Of a stretch of DNA of 64,000 bases, positions 34,186 through 45,210 are shown piece after piece. The first letter of the stretch is position 1, and every line of letters begins with the position of its first letter. The DNA is from Eunapius fragilis. Taxonomy: Eukaryota > Porifera > Demospongiae > Spongillida > Spongillidae. A program made the position numbers and the translations under genes. The stretch lies in NCBI GenBank assembly GCA_963681505.1, contig OY811972.1:15315610-15379609 (forward strand), given 5' to 3'. The notes beneath the pieces were generated by a model. That model made no database searches. It was not told the DNA's origin and was given only the letters and a program-made list of their open reading frames with translations.

Positions 34186-34737
34186 TCAACAGAAAAAACT
34201 GCCTATAATTATGTTGTCTCTTTTAATGGTTTCCTCCATTAAGGAGGAAAATAGCTCTTGAACAGCACCCTGGCAATGGGAATAGGGGGAGCGGCTCAAC
34301 CGAGTAAAATTACCCGGGGCAATGGAGGGCCCGTGGTCTCCTACCGATTGTAGTTTTTTCACCTTCTTGGGTGTTTGGCCTGGAGTAGGGGAGAGGCTTC
34401 TTGCCAGTTCCCTTTCTACTTCTCTCGCTAGAACCATGTCATCTATGGATATAGAGATGGAATAATCAGTTATCTGATGGGATTTTGTAGTTGTCTTACC
34501 GATTTTTCTCTTTTTTAAGGGCTTATTGCTCTCATCTTCAGAGCTTGATAGCTCTTTACTTTCTTCTTTATCTGACATGGCGTCAGCCCAGCTTTTTGGA
34601 TACTCCATCAACTTTAATGGATGTGGACAAACGCAAATTTGTAAATGCTCTGACTTGATAGCCATTACATTGAACCCTACGCGTTTCGTGGGGCTATGCG
34701 CCTCGCTACTCATCAGGGGTTTTGCATTCGTTTGCAT
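34186..34737 (-). CDS. Uncharacterised acidic/basic ORF in a Penelope-like terminal region
   Basis: This 183-residue frame overlaps the hammerhead-like motif at 34671-34722: its first residues (PLMSSEAHSPTKRVGFNVMA) are the translation of that motif. If real it starts further in, for example at MAIKSEHLQIC. The rest is low in hydrophobics, with an acidic/Ser patch (SDKEESKELSSSEDESNKP), a basic patch (LKKRKIGK) and a Ser/Pro segment (SLSPTPGQTPKKVKKL). There is no enzymatic domain. Penelope-like elements carry such motifs in their terminal repeats just before the coding region, so this may be the truncated start of an element ORF. Confidence 0.4.
   Translation of the reverse strand: MQTNAKPLMSSEAHSPTKRVGFNVMAIKSEHLQICVCPHPLKLMEYPKSWADAMSDKEESKELSSSEDESNKPLKKRKIGKTTTKSHQITDYSISISIDDMVLAREVERELARSLSPTPGQTPKKVKKLQSVGDHGPSIAPGNFTRLSRSPYSHCQGAVQELFSSLMEETIKRDNIIIGSFFC
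34671..34722 (-). ncRNA. Hammerhead ribozyme-like motif (Penelope-type)
   Basis: On the minus strand AACCC is followed by the core CTGATGA, an imperfect stem II region of about 22 nt (GTAGC...CCCAC), GAAA, a very short stem III (CGCG), TA (cleavage position) and GGGTT. GGGTT pairs with the initial AACCC as stem I. The order CTGATGA / GAAA / short stem III / UH is that of type I hammerheads reported in Penelope-like retroelements, and ACGAAACGCGTA is a familiar part of them. Stem II has bulges, so activity is uncertain. Confidence 0.6.
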
Positions 34738-35659
34738 ATTATTATGCGTTTTGACAGCACCCGCCTATACAGGCCAAGCGCTCGTTATCGAGTATACGCT
34801 GGTAAGCTTAATAGCTTAATTTCAACCTCTATTTATTACCACAATGAATGGGTAATTATTTGAGGATATATACTACTATGGTATATATTACGGTCCTTAT
34901 GGATCGATCATTTTCTGCTCGGGTAGGGTCAGGGGTTGTGACTTACTTGCACTTCTCTTCGGATCCAAAATGACAACTGTACTATTGTAGCTCGGTCTAT
35001 ATATATATGACCTGCTTGTCAATGTTGTTACGCATGCGCACAACTTATTATTGCGATCTCGCATGCGTGTCAGATTGGCGCTCCTTTTACTCCCCTTCTC
35101 ATTGGTCTAATTTATTAAAAGAAGCTAATGCTCCTCATGTGTTCTAGAAATTCATATCCGAGCGTGCGATGGTAATCAAGTAGACATGGGACCAATCATC
35201 GTGTATAGATGGGGCGGTCCTTCCATGCATAATCGTGTAGATGGGGCGGTCCTTCCCATCGGTCATTCTGCCCACAATAGACTTATGTCTGCAGATAGCA
35301 ACCTTTGCTGAGCTCCAAATCGGGCTACCCTTGTAGTAACTGATGTTTACACACCTTGTCTTTTTTGACTTTGTATAACGGCTTGTTTGTACAAAATTGG
35401 ACTCAGACTTTTGATTACATGCTAGTCACTGATATAATTTATGCAGTCAGACTAGCTTCAAGACAGTATACTGAGCAGAGTCTTAAAACTCTTATATGAG
35501 TATTATGCAGAAAGTCTGGGGTCAGTGGTAGTCGAATCTCTACCTTTAAACCCTTCTGAGCTATTTTCCGCACGTCTCTTTCATCACCCGTATAATATGA
35601 TTATTATAGGTGGTGTGGATAGTGTCGGATCATTATGTATAAGTCCCTCCATCACCTGT

Positions 35660-36600
35660 ATAGGTTATTGGTAGTTCAAACGTTGGCTTTGCACCCCATC
35701 TGAGTACGTATATCCGCATGTCTCTCTCACACATCATAATATGATTAATATCGATCGGTGGACAGAGTATATGCCTTTTCGCTGCCTTTAGAGGTCAGTG
35801 GTAGTTCAATCGCTACCTATGCTTTTGCTTTACCCCCATTTGAGTGTGTTTCCGCACGTCCTTCTCACACATCATTAAATGATTATTATCGAGTGGAGGA
35901 CGCAGTTTCGGATTCTTTGTATATGCCTCTTCGCTGCCTTTATAGGTCAGTGGTAGTTCAATCGCTACCCTTTTTTTTGGTTTTGCACCCATTTGAGTGT
36001 GTTTCCGCACGTCCCTCTCACACATCATAATATGATTATTATCGAGTGGAGGACGCAGGTTCGGATTCTTTGTATAGGCCTCTACGCTGCCTTTATAGGT
36101 CAGTGGTAGTTCAATCGCTACCCTTTTTTTAGTTTTGCACCCATTTGAGTGTGTTTCCGCACGTCCCTCTCACACATCATAATATGATTATTATCGAGTG
36201 GAGGACGCAGGTTCGGATTCTTTGTATATGCCTCTTCGCTGCCTTTATGGGTCAGTGGTAGTTCAATCGCTACCTTTGTTTTTTGTTTTGCACTCATCTG
36301 AGTATGTTTCCGCACTTCTCGCTCGCACATTATAATTTGATTAATATCGAGTGGTGGAGACGGTGTTGGTATAGGCTTCTCGCTGCCTTTATAGGTCAGT
36401 GGTAAGTGGTAGTGCAATCACTACTTTATTTACTTTGAGTATGTACCGGCATGTCCTTCTCACATTCGGATATAATATGATTATTATCGAATGGTTAATA
36501 TGGTGGGTAGATTCTTTGTTTGCTGCCTGTATAGGTCAGTGGTATATTCGAAACGCTATCATTCGTTTCTGCTTTGTACTTATTAGTGGATGGGTAGTAA
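35660..36600. repeat. ~153-bp tandem repeat, six or more copies
   Basis: A unit recurs at about 35789, 35943, 36096, 36248, 36398 and 36533, with more diverged copies near 35527 and 35665. It contains GGTCAGTGGTAGTTCAATCG, CCGCACGTCCCTCTCACACA, ATAATATGATTATTATCGAG and GCAGGTTCGGATTC. It lies directly downstream of the Penelope-like reverse transcriptase fragment. Open frames through the array (KKRVAIELPLTYKGSEEAY on the minus strand) follow from the repeat. Confidence 0.85.
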
Positions 36601-36846
36601 GTAGCTCGATCATAACCTTAAACATGGCCCTTGTAGGCTATGAGTAGCTCTACTCCAGTAAGGAGTAGCTTTGTTGTGATGTATCTTTACTCTGCTGAGT
36701 CTACCCTCTGCATAGTGCTCTTCATATGAAGTAGTTTTTCCATCATTTATTATGATCGAAGGGATTGGCAGTAGTATTCCATCTCGAAATTATAGGTCAT
36801 TTTACTATACTTATGTATAGGATACAGTGTTTCAGATTATACCTGT

Positions 36847-37612
36847 TTATATGAAGTTGTCTTTGGTATAATCATCCCCCAAGGCAATGTGCTTTCGAAG
36901 GTCAAAATTAGGACTTTCCATAAGTCTGGGTTCATATTGGACCACAGCTTTGGATACATATTCAGCTATGTTCTCATTTCTTTTTACTGCTACAAGTGGT
37001 ATATTGGGGTATAACATATGTAACAATGGGTCATTATTGACCACTTCTCCCCATATCTGCCTTAGGGCTCCATTGATATGAGCCATATTATCATTATATG
37101 TGATGACAAGGGCTGGTGTAACTCCACCTATTGGTGGTCTTGTTGTACTGACACCGTATGTGGTTAAAGCGGTCAGATCATTTTGCTTTCTAGCTATCTT
37201 TGTTAAAGTTTCTCTGACATGATATTTGATTTCCACCATATGGTAGCCTCTTCGGACAAGTGCCTGAACATGTGCTCTGACTTGGTTCCAGAAGTGTATA
37301 TTACTGGAATTAGTTTTATGATACCTGTGTATCTCTCCAACTATAATTCCTTTTCTTGTACCCCTTGCATGATACGAGTTGGAGTGCACATATGACCTAA
37401 TGTTGGTGACTTTAATATGTGTTCTATAGTCTAGAGTACCATTTCTTATGAAATTTGGCCCTTTATAGAGTGTAACATCTAGGAAGCTTATACTTTCCAT
37501 CGATGTGACACATGTCACTTTGATTGTTTGCCTTGCATTATTACAAGTATGGATAAACTCCTCAAGGTCTTGTTCGGATCCTTTCCATAGAACGAATGTT
37601 CTATGATGTTGT
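36847..37612 (-). mobile_element. Penelope-like retroelement RT, 5'-truncated
   Basis: The minus-strand frame reads through WKGSEQDLEEFIHTCNNARQ, ISFLDVTLYKGPNF, YRTHIKVTNIRSYVHSNSYH, RGTRKGIIVGEIHRY and LYPNIPLVAVKRNENIAEYV. This is the C-terminal part of a Penelope-like reverse transcriptase (SISFLD-type motif onward, then the thumb-like region ending KRN-NI). The catalytic YADD motif and everything upstream are missing. The frame ends at 36847 without the GIY-YIG endonuclease that complete Penelope elements carry. It is a truncated, inactive copy. At its 5' edge (about 37612) the sequence passes abruptly into a different retroelement fragment. Confidence 0.75.
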
Positions 37613-38035
37613 GCAGAGTAGCTTGTCAGTTTAGTACATTAAAGGCATTGGTGGCATCAACTAATAAAATATCTTCAGTGGAAGTGTGTCTCTACAATGT
37701 ATGCATGTATTGCAGCCTCACAACCACCCACAAGGCCAGCGCACAACTGCAGGGTACAAGTTGCATCAGCAATGTCCTGGTCAATAACGCTCAATACTGT
37801 CTTAGAAATGATTTGACGTGGTAGTTCACCTATTGCTATTGGCCTCACACCTGGGTTTTTATCCAGTTGACATGCCACAAAGGCACTGAGACACTCTGAG
37901 GGAGTGTCAGCTGTGCATAAACGTTTTCCAACAGAGGCAGGTGCTGAACAAAGGTCTTGTGAAGCAGAGGAGTGTAATGAGCAAAGACGTCTCCATGCAT
38001 ATGCGTCTAAGGAAGCTCTTTGGAGTTCACGGAAA
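37613..38035 (-). mobile_element. Second reverse transcriptase fragment (unassigned family)
   Basis: Minus-strand translation gives SLDAYAWRRLCSLHSSASQD, SVGKRLCTADTPSECLSAFV, LDKNPGVRPIAIGELPRQII, LQLCAGLVGGCEAAIHA and, after a frameshift, VDATNAFNVLN. The motifs (LDKNPGVRPIGIGE, LQLCAG-GCEAAIHA, DA-NAFN) define a reverse-transcriptase family widespread in marine invertebrates and chytrids. I have not placed it firmly among DIRS-like or LINE elements. The fragment stops after QATLHNI, where the Penelope-like sequence begins. It contains at least one frameshift and one stop. Confidence 0.65.
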
Positions 38036-39060
38036 ATTGAAATTTTGATAAACTATCCAGAAGGGTGATTTTGCTGGACATTGTCCCATACAATCGGTTA
38101 TATATATAGTTAAGCTGGGATGTCAGAGCTGATGCCACATACGCTCTAGAGTGCTCACAAGAATCAAGTTGAGCCCACAACGCAGTGCTGAGGTGCATGG
38201 CGCCTGCATGAGGTTTGTGCAAGCTTAGTGTTTTTTTAGTTCTATTTATTTAAGTGGTATTCTCATTGGCAGCCGGGCGTAGGCTGAGGCGGCGCGTGAT
38301 AGGAGTGTTGCTTAATCGACCCTGGTTACTTGCGCTGGTATTCGCATCAACTGCAACTGTTGGCGGTGGCAATCGAGTAAGGTCAGAATCGTTTTACATA
38401 TATTTTATTGATGGAGGCGAGTGGATGAAACGAATGACTCGAGGTGGCATGATGCGTGTGTATACCACCATAGAGGACATTACAAATTTATATGTACGTT
38501 GTAGCTTAGTCACGAAAGGGCCAAGACATAATGGCGTAGATAACTATTAAGTTTGACGGAAGCCCAAACACTTCACTGCATGACGATCACGATTGCAATT
38601 GGCGGATTCAAACTCTGTTATGTGGCGATTTATTATAATTGGCGGAAAATTGTTGTGCATGCATGTACGAACTTCGATTCAGCGCGATACCAGAAGAAGG
38701 CAGTACGGCGTGAACACATGCACACACAGCGGGGAGGGGGAGGGGGGGGGGATGCGGACGGAGAATTAGGTTTTGCTCCTACCCCCCGGAGCTGTGACTT
38801 ATGCCGTGCTGTTGATAAAAACGTGCCACAGGGTATTAAGCGGCTGGCCCCTGGTTATATAGCCATAGATATTAGGAAATGTTGATCAATCAATTAGTGA
38901 TATCAAACATTTGCTGAAGATAACAGTACCATCGTTGAACCAAAAAACCATTATCCAATGCGAAAACTCTTCACGGATTGTTTAGTTCTAATATCCATGC
39001 ATATACGCACAAATATTTTTGGCCACGACCTGCCTTTTTCCCTAGTAATTAAATTTCTTG
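38036..39060. other. No gene recognised
   Basis: Intergenic sequence. A G-run with GGGGGGGGG lies near 38740-38755. The string 'aaccattatccaatgcgaaaactcttca' at 38948-38975 closely matches coding sequence of the beta-helix gene (41252-41281, encoding TIIQCENSS). This suggests a short stray copy of that family. Confidence 0.5.
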
Positions 39061-39075
39061 ATCAACCTCCCCCCC

Positions 39076-39076
<1 letters not shown>

Positions 39077-39111
<35 letters not shown>
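39077..39111. repeat. CA microsatellite
   Basis: (CA)n of about 17 units, preceded by a short C run. Confidence 0.9.
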
Positions 39112-39115
<4 letters not shown>

Positions 39116-39394
39116 GCCATAGATAAAGACTCTGCAGGCCCGTCGGAGGCTTAAAAGAAATGTAACTTATAGTATTCATATGCAAAGGAAAGGAAGTGTG
39201 TATCTCGACTGAATTTATCGAAACGCCGAACGACGTTTTAAATGATAAGGCATTAGGGTCCATGCAGCCATGCAGTTGTGCGAGGCTGGACTGGTCCGGT
39301 AGTCAGTCGGGTTGCAAGCCTATACAATATACATGTACAAAGAGCGTTTTTTCTGAATGCTGCAACCGAGCGTGATTGCAGTCGTTCAAGTGCC

Positions 39395-39665
39395 ACCCAC
39401 GTATAGAGCTCTTTCATCGCGTGACTTAATAGCATTCATCTTCTAATCAGTCCGCCATATTGGTGCTCGGAGAAGTATGGGGTGTCGTTTAAATATATAT
39501 TATTGTGGTCTAACACATGACTAACATTTTAAAAAATACTTGTGCCCTCGGAGCGCGAGTTATACGTATCAAAAGTACCAAAACTATATTTCCGAGCACC
39601 AATATGGCGGACAATAAAGCAATTAAAGGCCACGCGTCATGTGACCATGAAAGACCTCTATAGCA
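39395..39665. mobile_element. Inverted-repeat element with GTCCGCCATATTGGTGCTCG cores
   Basis: GTCCGCCATATTGGTGCTCG (from 39449) has an exact inverted counterpart ending at 39613, about 115 bp apart. Outside these, 'tatagagctctttcatcgcgtgac' (39401) pairs imperfectly with 39633-39661. The whole is a fold-back of about 270 bp. The arms contain CCGCCATATTGG, which resembles a YY1 site. No ORF is present. Confidence 0.65.
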
Positions 39666-40860
39666 GCCGATGCCAGATAACGATAGCAGCTGTCACACAC
39701 TCAATTTTACCAACTGTGTTTCAGTGCTTTTCGTTTGGTTTTAAAAAGAGGTCCGGCGGATGCTGGACTTGCCCGACATGCCAGTCCTATTCTTACGGCC
39801 CTGCCCTGTGAATTGCAGGTGACGTCACGCGCGTCTACATGATTGCCAAAATCTCCTTGGCTCACAGTGGAGGGAAGCCGTTGTGATACATATAATGTTA
39901 CGCGGCGTACATTAATAACATAATCTAGGACCTAGGATAGATGGCAGAACTTTCCGCCACCATTTACATGTTATCCACCAATTGTAGTTATTCGCGTATA
40001 CAGATCGAATTCCACCATCCCCCCCCCCCCCCTCCCCCCCCCCCCCCCCCCCGCACGTTGAGTTGTATTGACGTCATGCATGCACATCTTATTTTGGTGG
40101 TTTTAACGACACGTCATTGATTATCTACTATAAATAGCCTTAAGTTATTTTGAGTGTCTTGTCGTGGAGGGCATGGGGCAAGGAGGCTCAACCGTGCTTT
40201 TCTATATACTGAGATTCCTTACACCAGGAGACTAAGTTTATAATGTGGGTGGATTTCGATAGCGTATATGGGACAGTTCACGACAAACTGCATATTTTAA
40301 AAGTGATCTACACTATTATCCGTATATCTTCTGAATACTTTGGGAAATTGACTTCCTACATCAAGCTACACCATGCACTATTTTTAAGTCTAATTTTTTC
40401 ATCCCTCATATCTTTTCTCAGTACGAACATACAAAGGCCATTGCACCTAGGGGTTCAAAACTTAAATATATCTGCAGCAGTGTCCAGACGCTTCAAAATT
40501 CCTGTTGTCGATCTCTTTATTTCCACCCATTTTAATATTTTACCTCATCGGATACGAATGCAAAGTGCGCATGCATGCACATTTTTTTTGCTCTCAATGC
40601 AGCACGCCAATTTAGGCAAACCACATGTCCCATAATGTATGGGAGGTGAGTGCCTAAATCATGGAATCTCTCTTCTACATACAGACATCACGTTATACCT
40701 GTACATCCTGATATCAGAATTATATCGGCTGAGAGTTTTTTTTTTTTAAAGCTCTGTAGAATTAATTCGTACAAAGAATAAACACGCATGACGTTTGTGT
40801 GTTGTGCTTATGCATAGAGCGTTATAATATTATCGCTCAGTGTTACTAACCATTGTGACT
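39666..40860. other. Upstream region of the beta-helix gene
   Basis: No gene is supported. An open frame of 130 codons at 40243-40635 has no recognisable domain and a composition like non-coding DNA. A C-rich run occupies 40019-40052. Confidence 0.4.
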
Positions 40861-40868
40861 ATCCTTGC

Positions 40869-43800
40869 ATGTATCAAACATTCAGGATGCTACTGCTTCA
40901 ATTGGCCATATGCTACTACCTTACATCTTCCGTACATGGGGATGTGCTAACCAATTGTACACACATCGTTGCTCCCAGTGGTACATGTCCAAATTCTTTG
41001 AGCATACCTTGTTACACTCTGGATGCCTACGTCGAAAGCCCGTCATTGTACTTTCAATCCAACACCACCTTTTGTTTTACAACTGGTACACACATACTGA
41101 ATGTAAAAGGTGTTTTTGAAATAGAACACATCTCGAACATACTTTTAATTGGCTTAGGAAACTGTCATCAAAAATCAATTATGGATAAAGTGATTGAATT
41201 TAACTTCAATCAAACATTTCCTGAAGATGAAAGCATCACTTTTCTTGAACCAACAACCATTATCCAATGTGAAAACTCTTCAGGGCTTGTCTTTAATAAT
41301 ATCACTAACCTATCCTTCATCAATCTCACAATAGTGAACTGTGGAGCAAATGTGACTGATATCTTATCATTCATACAGAGAACCAGCACAATCGATGGCT
41401 TCAGTCTAGTTCAGTATGTGGCTGTTCTGATGATCAATGTCTCCAACCTCCATATTGAAACTACCTCCATACAGAACAGCGCAGGGTATGGCCTCATGGG
41501 GATAAACATACTTGGACAGTCACAGGTCACTGGATCGTCATTTGTTGGAAACAATCAGTTCGTGAAAAACAACCTTCAGCTCTATAATCAAACTTATATC
41601 TACTGTACTGATGGAACATACTACACTACACCAAAATTTTATCGCAATAATGCAACTGAAACATATGCAGGTGGCAATGTAGTATTCATTTATGACGAAC
41701 AAGCGCTTTATGTTATGGAACCGGTCATCAACATATCTTATTGTTTGTTCACACTTGGTGTTGATGGCTCACTTGGATTATCCAAGCCTTTGGAACAGAA
41801 TTTTCCTAATATTCGGTTCAGAAGTTTGGGAACGGGAATTAGTATCCTGTTGCTGCAGAACTCACGCCTGGTTCACATCACCATCGCCAACACAACGTTG
41901 TACAGAAATCAAGCTTCTTATGGCGGCAATCTAAACTTCCAGGTCAACTCTACAAGCTTGGATATTACCATAACGAATGTAAACAGCAGCAGAGGGATAA
42001 GCGAGATTGGAGGTGTGTTGTATTTCCTTATCAACCCTCTACCATATCCTGCCCTTGGTAATTTTAAGGTAATGGATTCTACATTTATAGCTGATTATAA
42101 ATTAGCTAACGGCATTTACATAGTACCAAACGGGAGCATTTCCATACAGTTTGAGAATTGTTTATTAAAGATTAATGTGGGATTGTTGTCATCTCTACTA
42201 TCAGAAACAAGCAATCCTGTTATGTTTCGCAACTCAGCTTTTAATGGACTTGGTTGTGGTGGTGGCATAGGAGCATACTACACAGATATCATTGTTTCAA
42301 ACTGCAGCTTCATTCATGCTAATATTTATGCATCAGACAGTGATGTCTATGTGGCTGACAGTACCATTTCTAATAACATATTCAATGCCATGGAACTAGA
42401 GAATAGCCATCTATCACTATCAGGTAATATTAACTTTATCAATAATAATGTTGAAGGCAACGGTGGAGGTCTCTATCTCTCTTATTCTGACATAACTTTT
42501 AAAGCACCAGTTAATGTGACATTTATTAACAACAGTGCGTCCTTCCAAGGAGGTGCCGTCTTTATCCGTAAACAGATTGGTGATGGCAAATGCAACATTT
42601 TCTTCGGTGACCCCAATGGTACCCTGGAGAATCCTGGAGTCCATCTATACTTTGAAGGCAACTATGCACATGAAGCAGGTAATGTCCTTTATGGAGGGGA
42701 TATTGACATATGTGCATATGATTGCTCATTTACACCAAAATATTCTCATTGCTCACAATATGGATATTTAATAACTATTTTTCAGGCCACTAACAAATAT
42801 TTAAACAATGGCAACACTTCTGAAATGATATCTTCAGACCCTAGAAGTATCTGCAGTTGTACAAATACCACAACGGATTGTTATTCTGAAACTGGTGGCA
42901 CAATAGTAGTATACCCTGGACAAAGTATTTCCATCCCTATCATTATAGTTGGTCAGTTAAATGGAATATCACCAGATACCATCTTGACTTATACCTGTGA
43001 TCTAATTGACAGCCAAAAATCTCAATTCAACTGTACTTCCTCGACATCATCAATGCAACCTCAACAACAAACACATCAATATTGTACCAACTATCAGTAC
43101 CAAGTGAAAGGAAGAGAAAATCGACTTCATTCATCAATAATATATTTTCTATCAAAAACAGCTTACGTTGATGGCTATGGTACTTCAACTTATTCCATGC
43201 AAATCACTGTTACTCCATGTCCAATTGGTTATATTTGGAGCCCACCATCACAGGAGTGCATATGCAGTCCTGTGTTAAAGGATCATGGCATACAGTGTGA
43301 CATAAACACATTAAAAGTATCCAAATCAGCAACCCAGTGGATAGGAAACAGCTCAAGTGCGGTACTAGCAGTCCACCCACACTGTCCATATGATTACTGC
43401 AGCACAGAAGTCACAACCTTCAGCCTTGAACACCAAGATGATCAGTGCAACCATAACCACAGTGGCGTCTTGTGTGGAGGCTGTCAGCCAGGACTGAGTG
43501 CGGTGTTTGGTAGCACTCAGTGCATGCTGTGCACGGACCTATACCTTGGGCTGCTGATCCCCATCTCCATCATGGGTGTGGCCTTGGTGGCTTTTGTGTT
43601 CCTTCTCAACTGCACCGTGTCTGTTGGCACCCTGAATGGTCTCATCCTGTATGCTAACATCATCAGGCCAGGGATACTTGACTTGTCGCTAACCAACAAT
43701 CAACATTACTTTAAAAAGTTTCTCTTTGTGTTCATTGATTGGTTGAACCTAGACCTGGGTATTGCGATATGTTTCTATGATGGCATGGACACATATGCCA

Positions 43801-44706
43801 AGACCTGGCTGGAGCTGTTGTTTCCTCTGTACATCCTAGCCCTGGTGGGGGCCATCATCGTTGGAAGTAACTGGTCATCCAAACTAGCATGGCTCTGCAA
43901 GCACAATGCAGTACCTGTTTTGGTAACACTTACCCTACTTTCATACACCAATTTTCTTAAAACTATAGTCACAATATTTTCCCCTGCCTCTTTAGATATT
44001 GGTAACTCAACAGTGTATAATCCACCAGTGTGGCTGGCTGATGGCAATGTTTTATATGTCCAAGGAAAACACGGCTACCTCTTTGCAGCTGGATTGGTAG
44101 TAACCATTGCATTCATTATTCCGTATACTTTTCTTCTGTTTTTATCACCATGGTTACAAGCTAAGTCCCATTTGAAGTTGTTACGATGGGTAAACAGACT
44201 GAAGCCATTTATCGATGCATACCAGGCTCCATTCAAGGATCAGTACCGTTACTGGCCCGGGGTGCATCTTATGGTACGTGCTGGGCTTTACCTCGTTAAA
44301 TCCAGCCAATGACATCAATGTTAACCTCTTGGCTACTGCTGTAGTTCTCACCTTTTACTCTGTTTTGGCCAACCTACTTTCTGTCTACAAGAATTGGCCA
44401 TTAAATGTTCTGGAGACATTTTTTGTGATCAATATGTTGGTGTTATCAACTTCAATGTTGTACGTTCATGACCTCACTGAAGGCATTAATGATACTCTTA
44501 TAATTGTCAGCACAGGAAGTATATTCGTTGTCACTGTTGCTATAGGAACCTACCATTTGTTCATATTGTTCAAGAACATGTGCAAGTCAGATGAGTATGC
44601 AACAGTTCAAACTTCAGCTGCACCAAATGTAGTGTCCGAGGCATCTCCACTCTTGAGTAACAGTGTGAGGTACCGAGAGTCACTTATAGCTTCCCGTCGT
44701 TTGTGA
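40869..44706 (+). CDS. Beta-helix, multi-pass membrane protein (frameshift near 44290)
   Basis: A single long exon. The first ATG is at 40869, but the Met at residue 7 gives a cleaner signal peptide (MLLLQLAICYYLTSSVHG). Residues ~80-620 are Asn/Ser-rich with recurring beta-helix rungs (for example NISYCLFT, NNVEGNGGGLYLSYSDITF, NNSASFQGGAVFIR), typical of a right-handed parallel beta-helix. The sequon density suggests heavy N-glycosylation. A Cys-rich link follows (HSGVLCGGCQPGL, STQCMLC). At least six hydrophobic segments come next, starting LYLGLLIPISIMGVALVAF. The frame opened at 40869 stops at 44312. The adjacent frame from about 44290 supplies LNPANDINVNLLATAVVLTF and two more helices plus the tail, ending at 44706. 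The two are clearly one protein. The family is numerous in sponges and cnidarians; its function is unknown. Confidence 0.75.
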
Positions 44707-44724
44707 CTTTAATTGAACATGATA

Positions 44725-44730
44725 AATAAA
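44725..44730 (+). terminator. Polyadenylation signal of the beta-helix gene
   Basis: AATAAA lies 19 bp after the stop codon at 44704-44706 of the second frame segment. This supports that stop as the natural end of the gene. Confidence 0.55.
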
Positions 44731-44929
44731 TAGCAGTTGTGAAAGGTTAGTATAGTTATTTAGAAGACTCCAAGTTGTTAACGATTGTGTGTTTGATTAA
44801 CTCAATGTCAAATATGATATGCTGTAGCCTTTTTATTTTTTATTTCATGTCATATAATGACAGTTCAATGTGTTATAAAATTAAACTTTGCTTTCTTTGG
44901 GGATGTAATGCACCTGTCAATTGCAACTG

Positions 44930-45139
44930 CCCCCCCCCCCCCCCCCCCCCTCCCGTCAGATTATTGCGGTACGTATTTGGCCGTACACGGGGGTGCACGG
45001 TGATTTGACCTCGACCGCGGATAAAGAATATTAACGTAAACCAAACGTGTTTGTGACCTCCCCGTATCGGCGTGTTTTGCAGCTCAAAACTTGTGACAAC
45101 CTTGGTAGAACATATAGATTGGTTTCACGGTCTCTCTTC

Positions 45140-45178
<39 letters not shown>

Positions 45179-45210
45179 TTCTTCTCTCTTCTCCCTCCCT
45201 CCCTCCCTCC
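44930..45210. repeat. Poly(C) runs
   Basis: About 20 C at 44931-44951 and about 35 C at 45141-45176, followed by a CTT/CCCT pyrimidine tract. There is no coding meaning. Confidence 0.9.

Noticed and set aside
35660-36600. Possible tRNA genes in the 153-bp repeats
   Set aside because: Box-like motifs exist but spacing is wrong and no cloverleaf (acceptor or anticodon arm) can be drawn.
40243-40635. 130-codon plus-strand frame upstream of the beta-helix gene
   Set aside because: No recognisable domain, no promoter or polyadenylation context, composition like the surrounding DNA.
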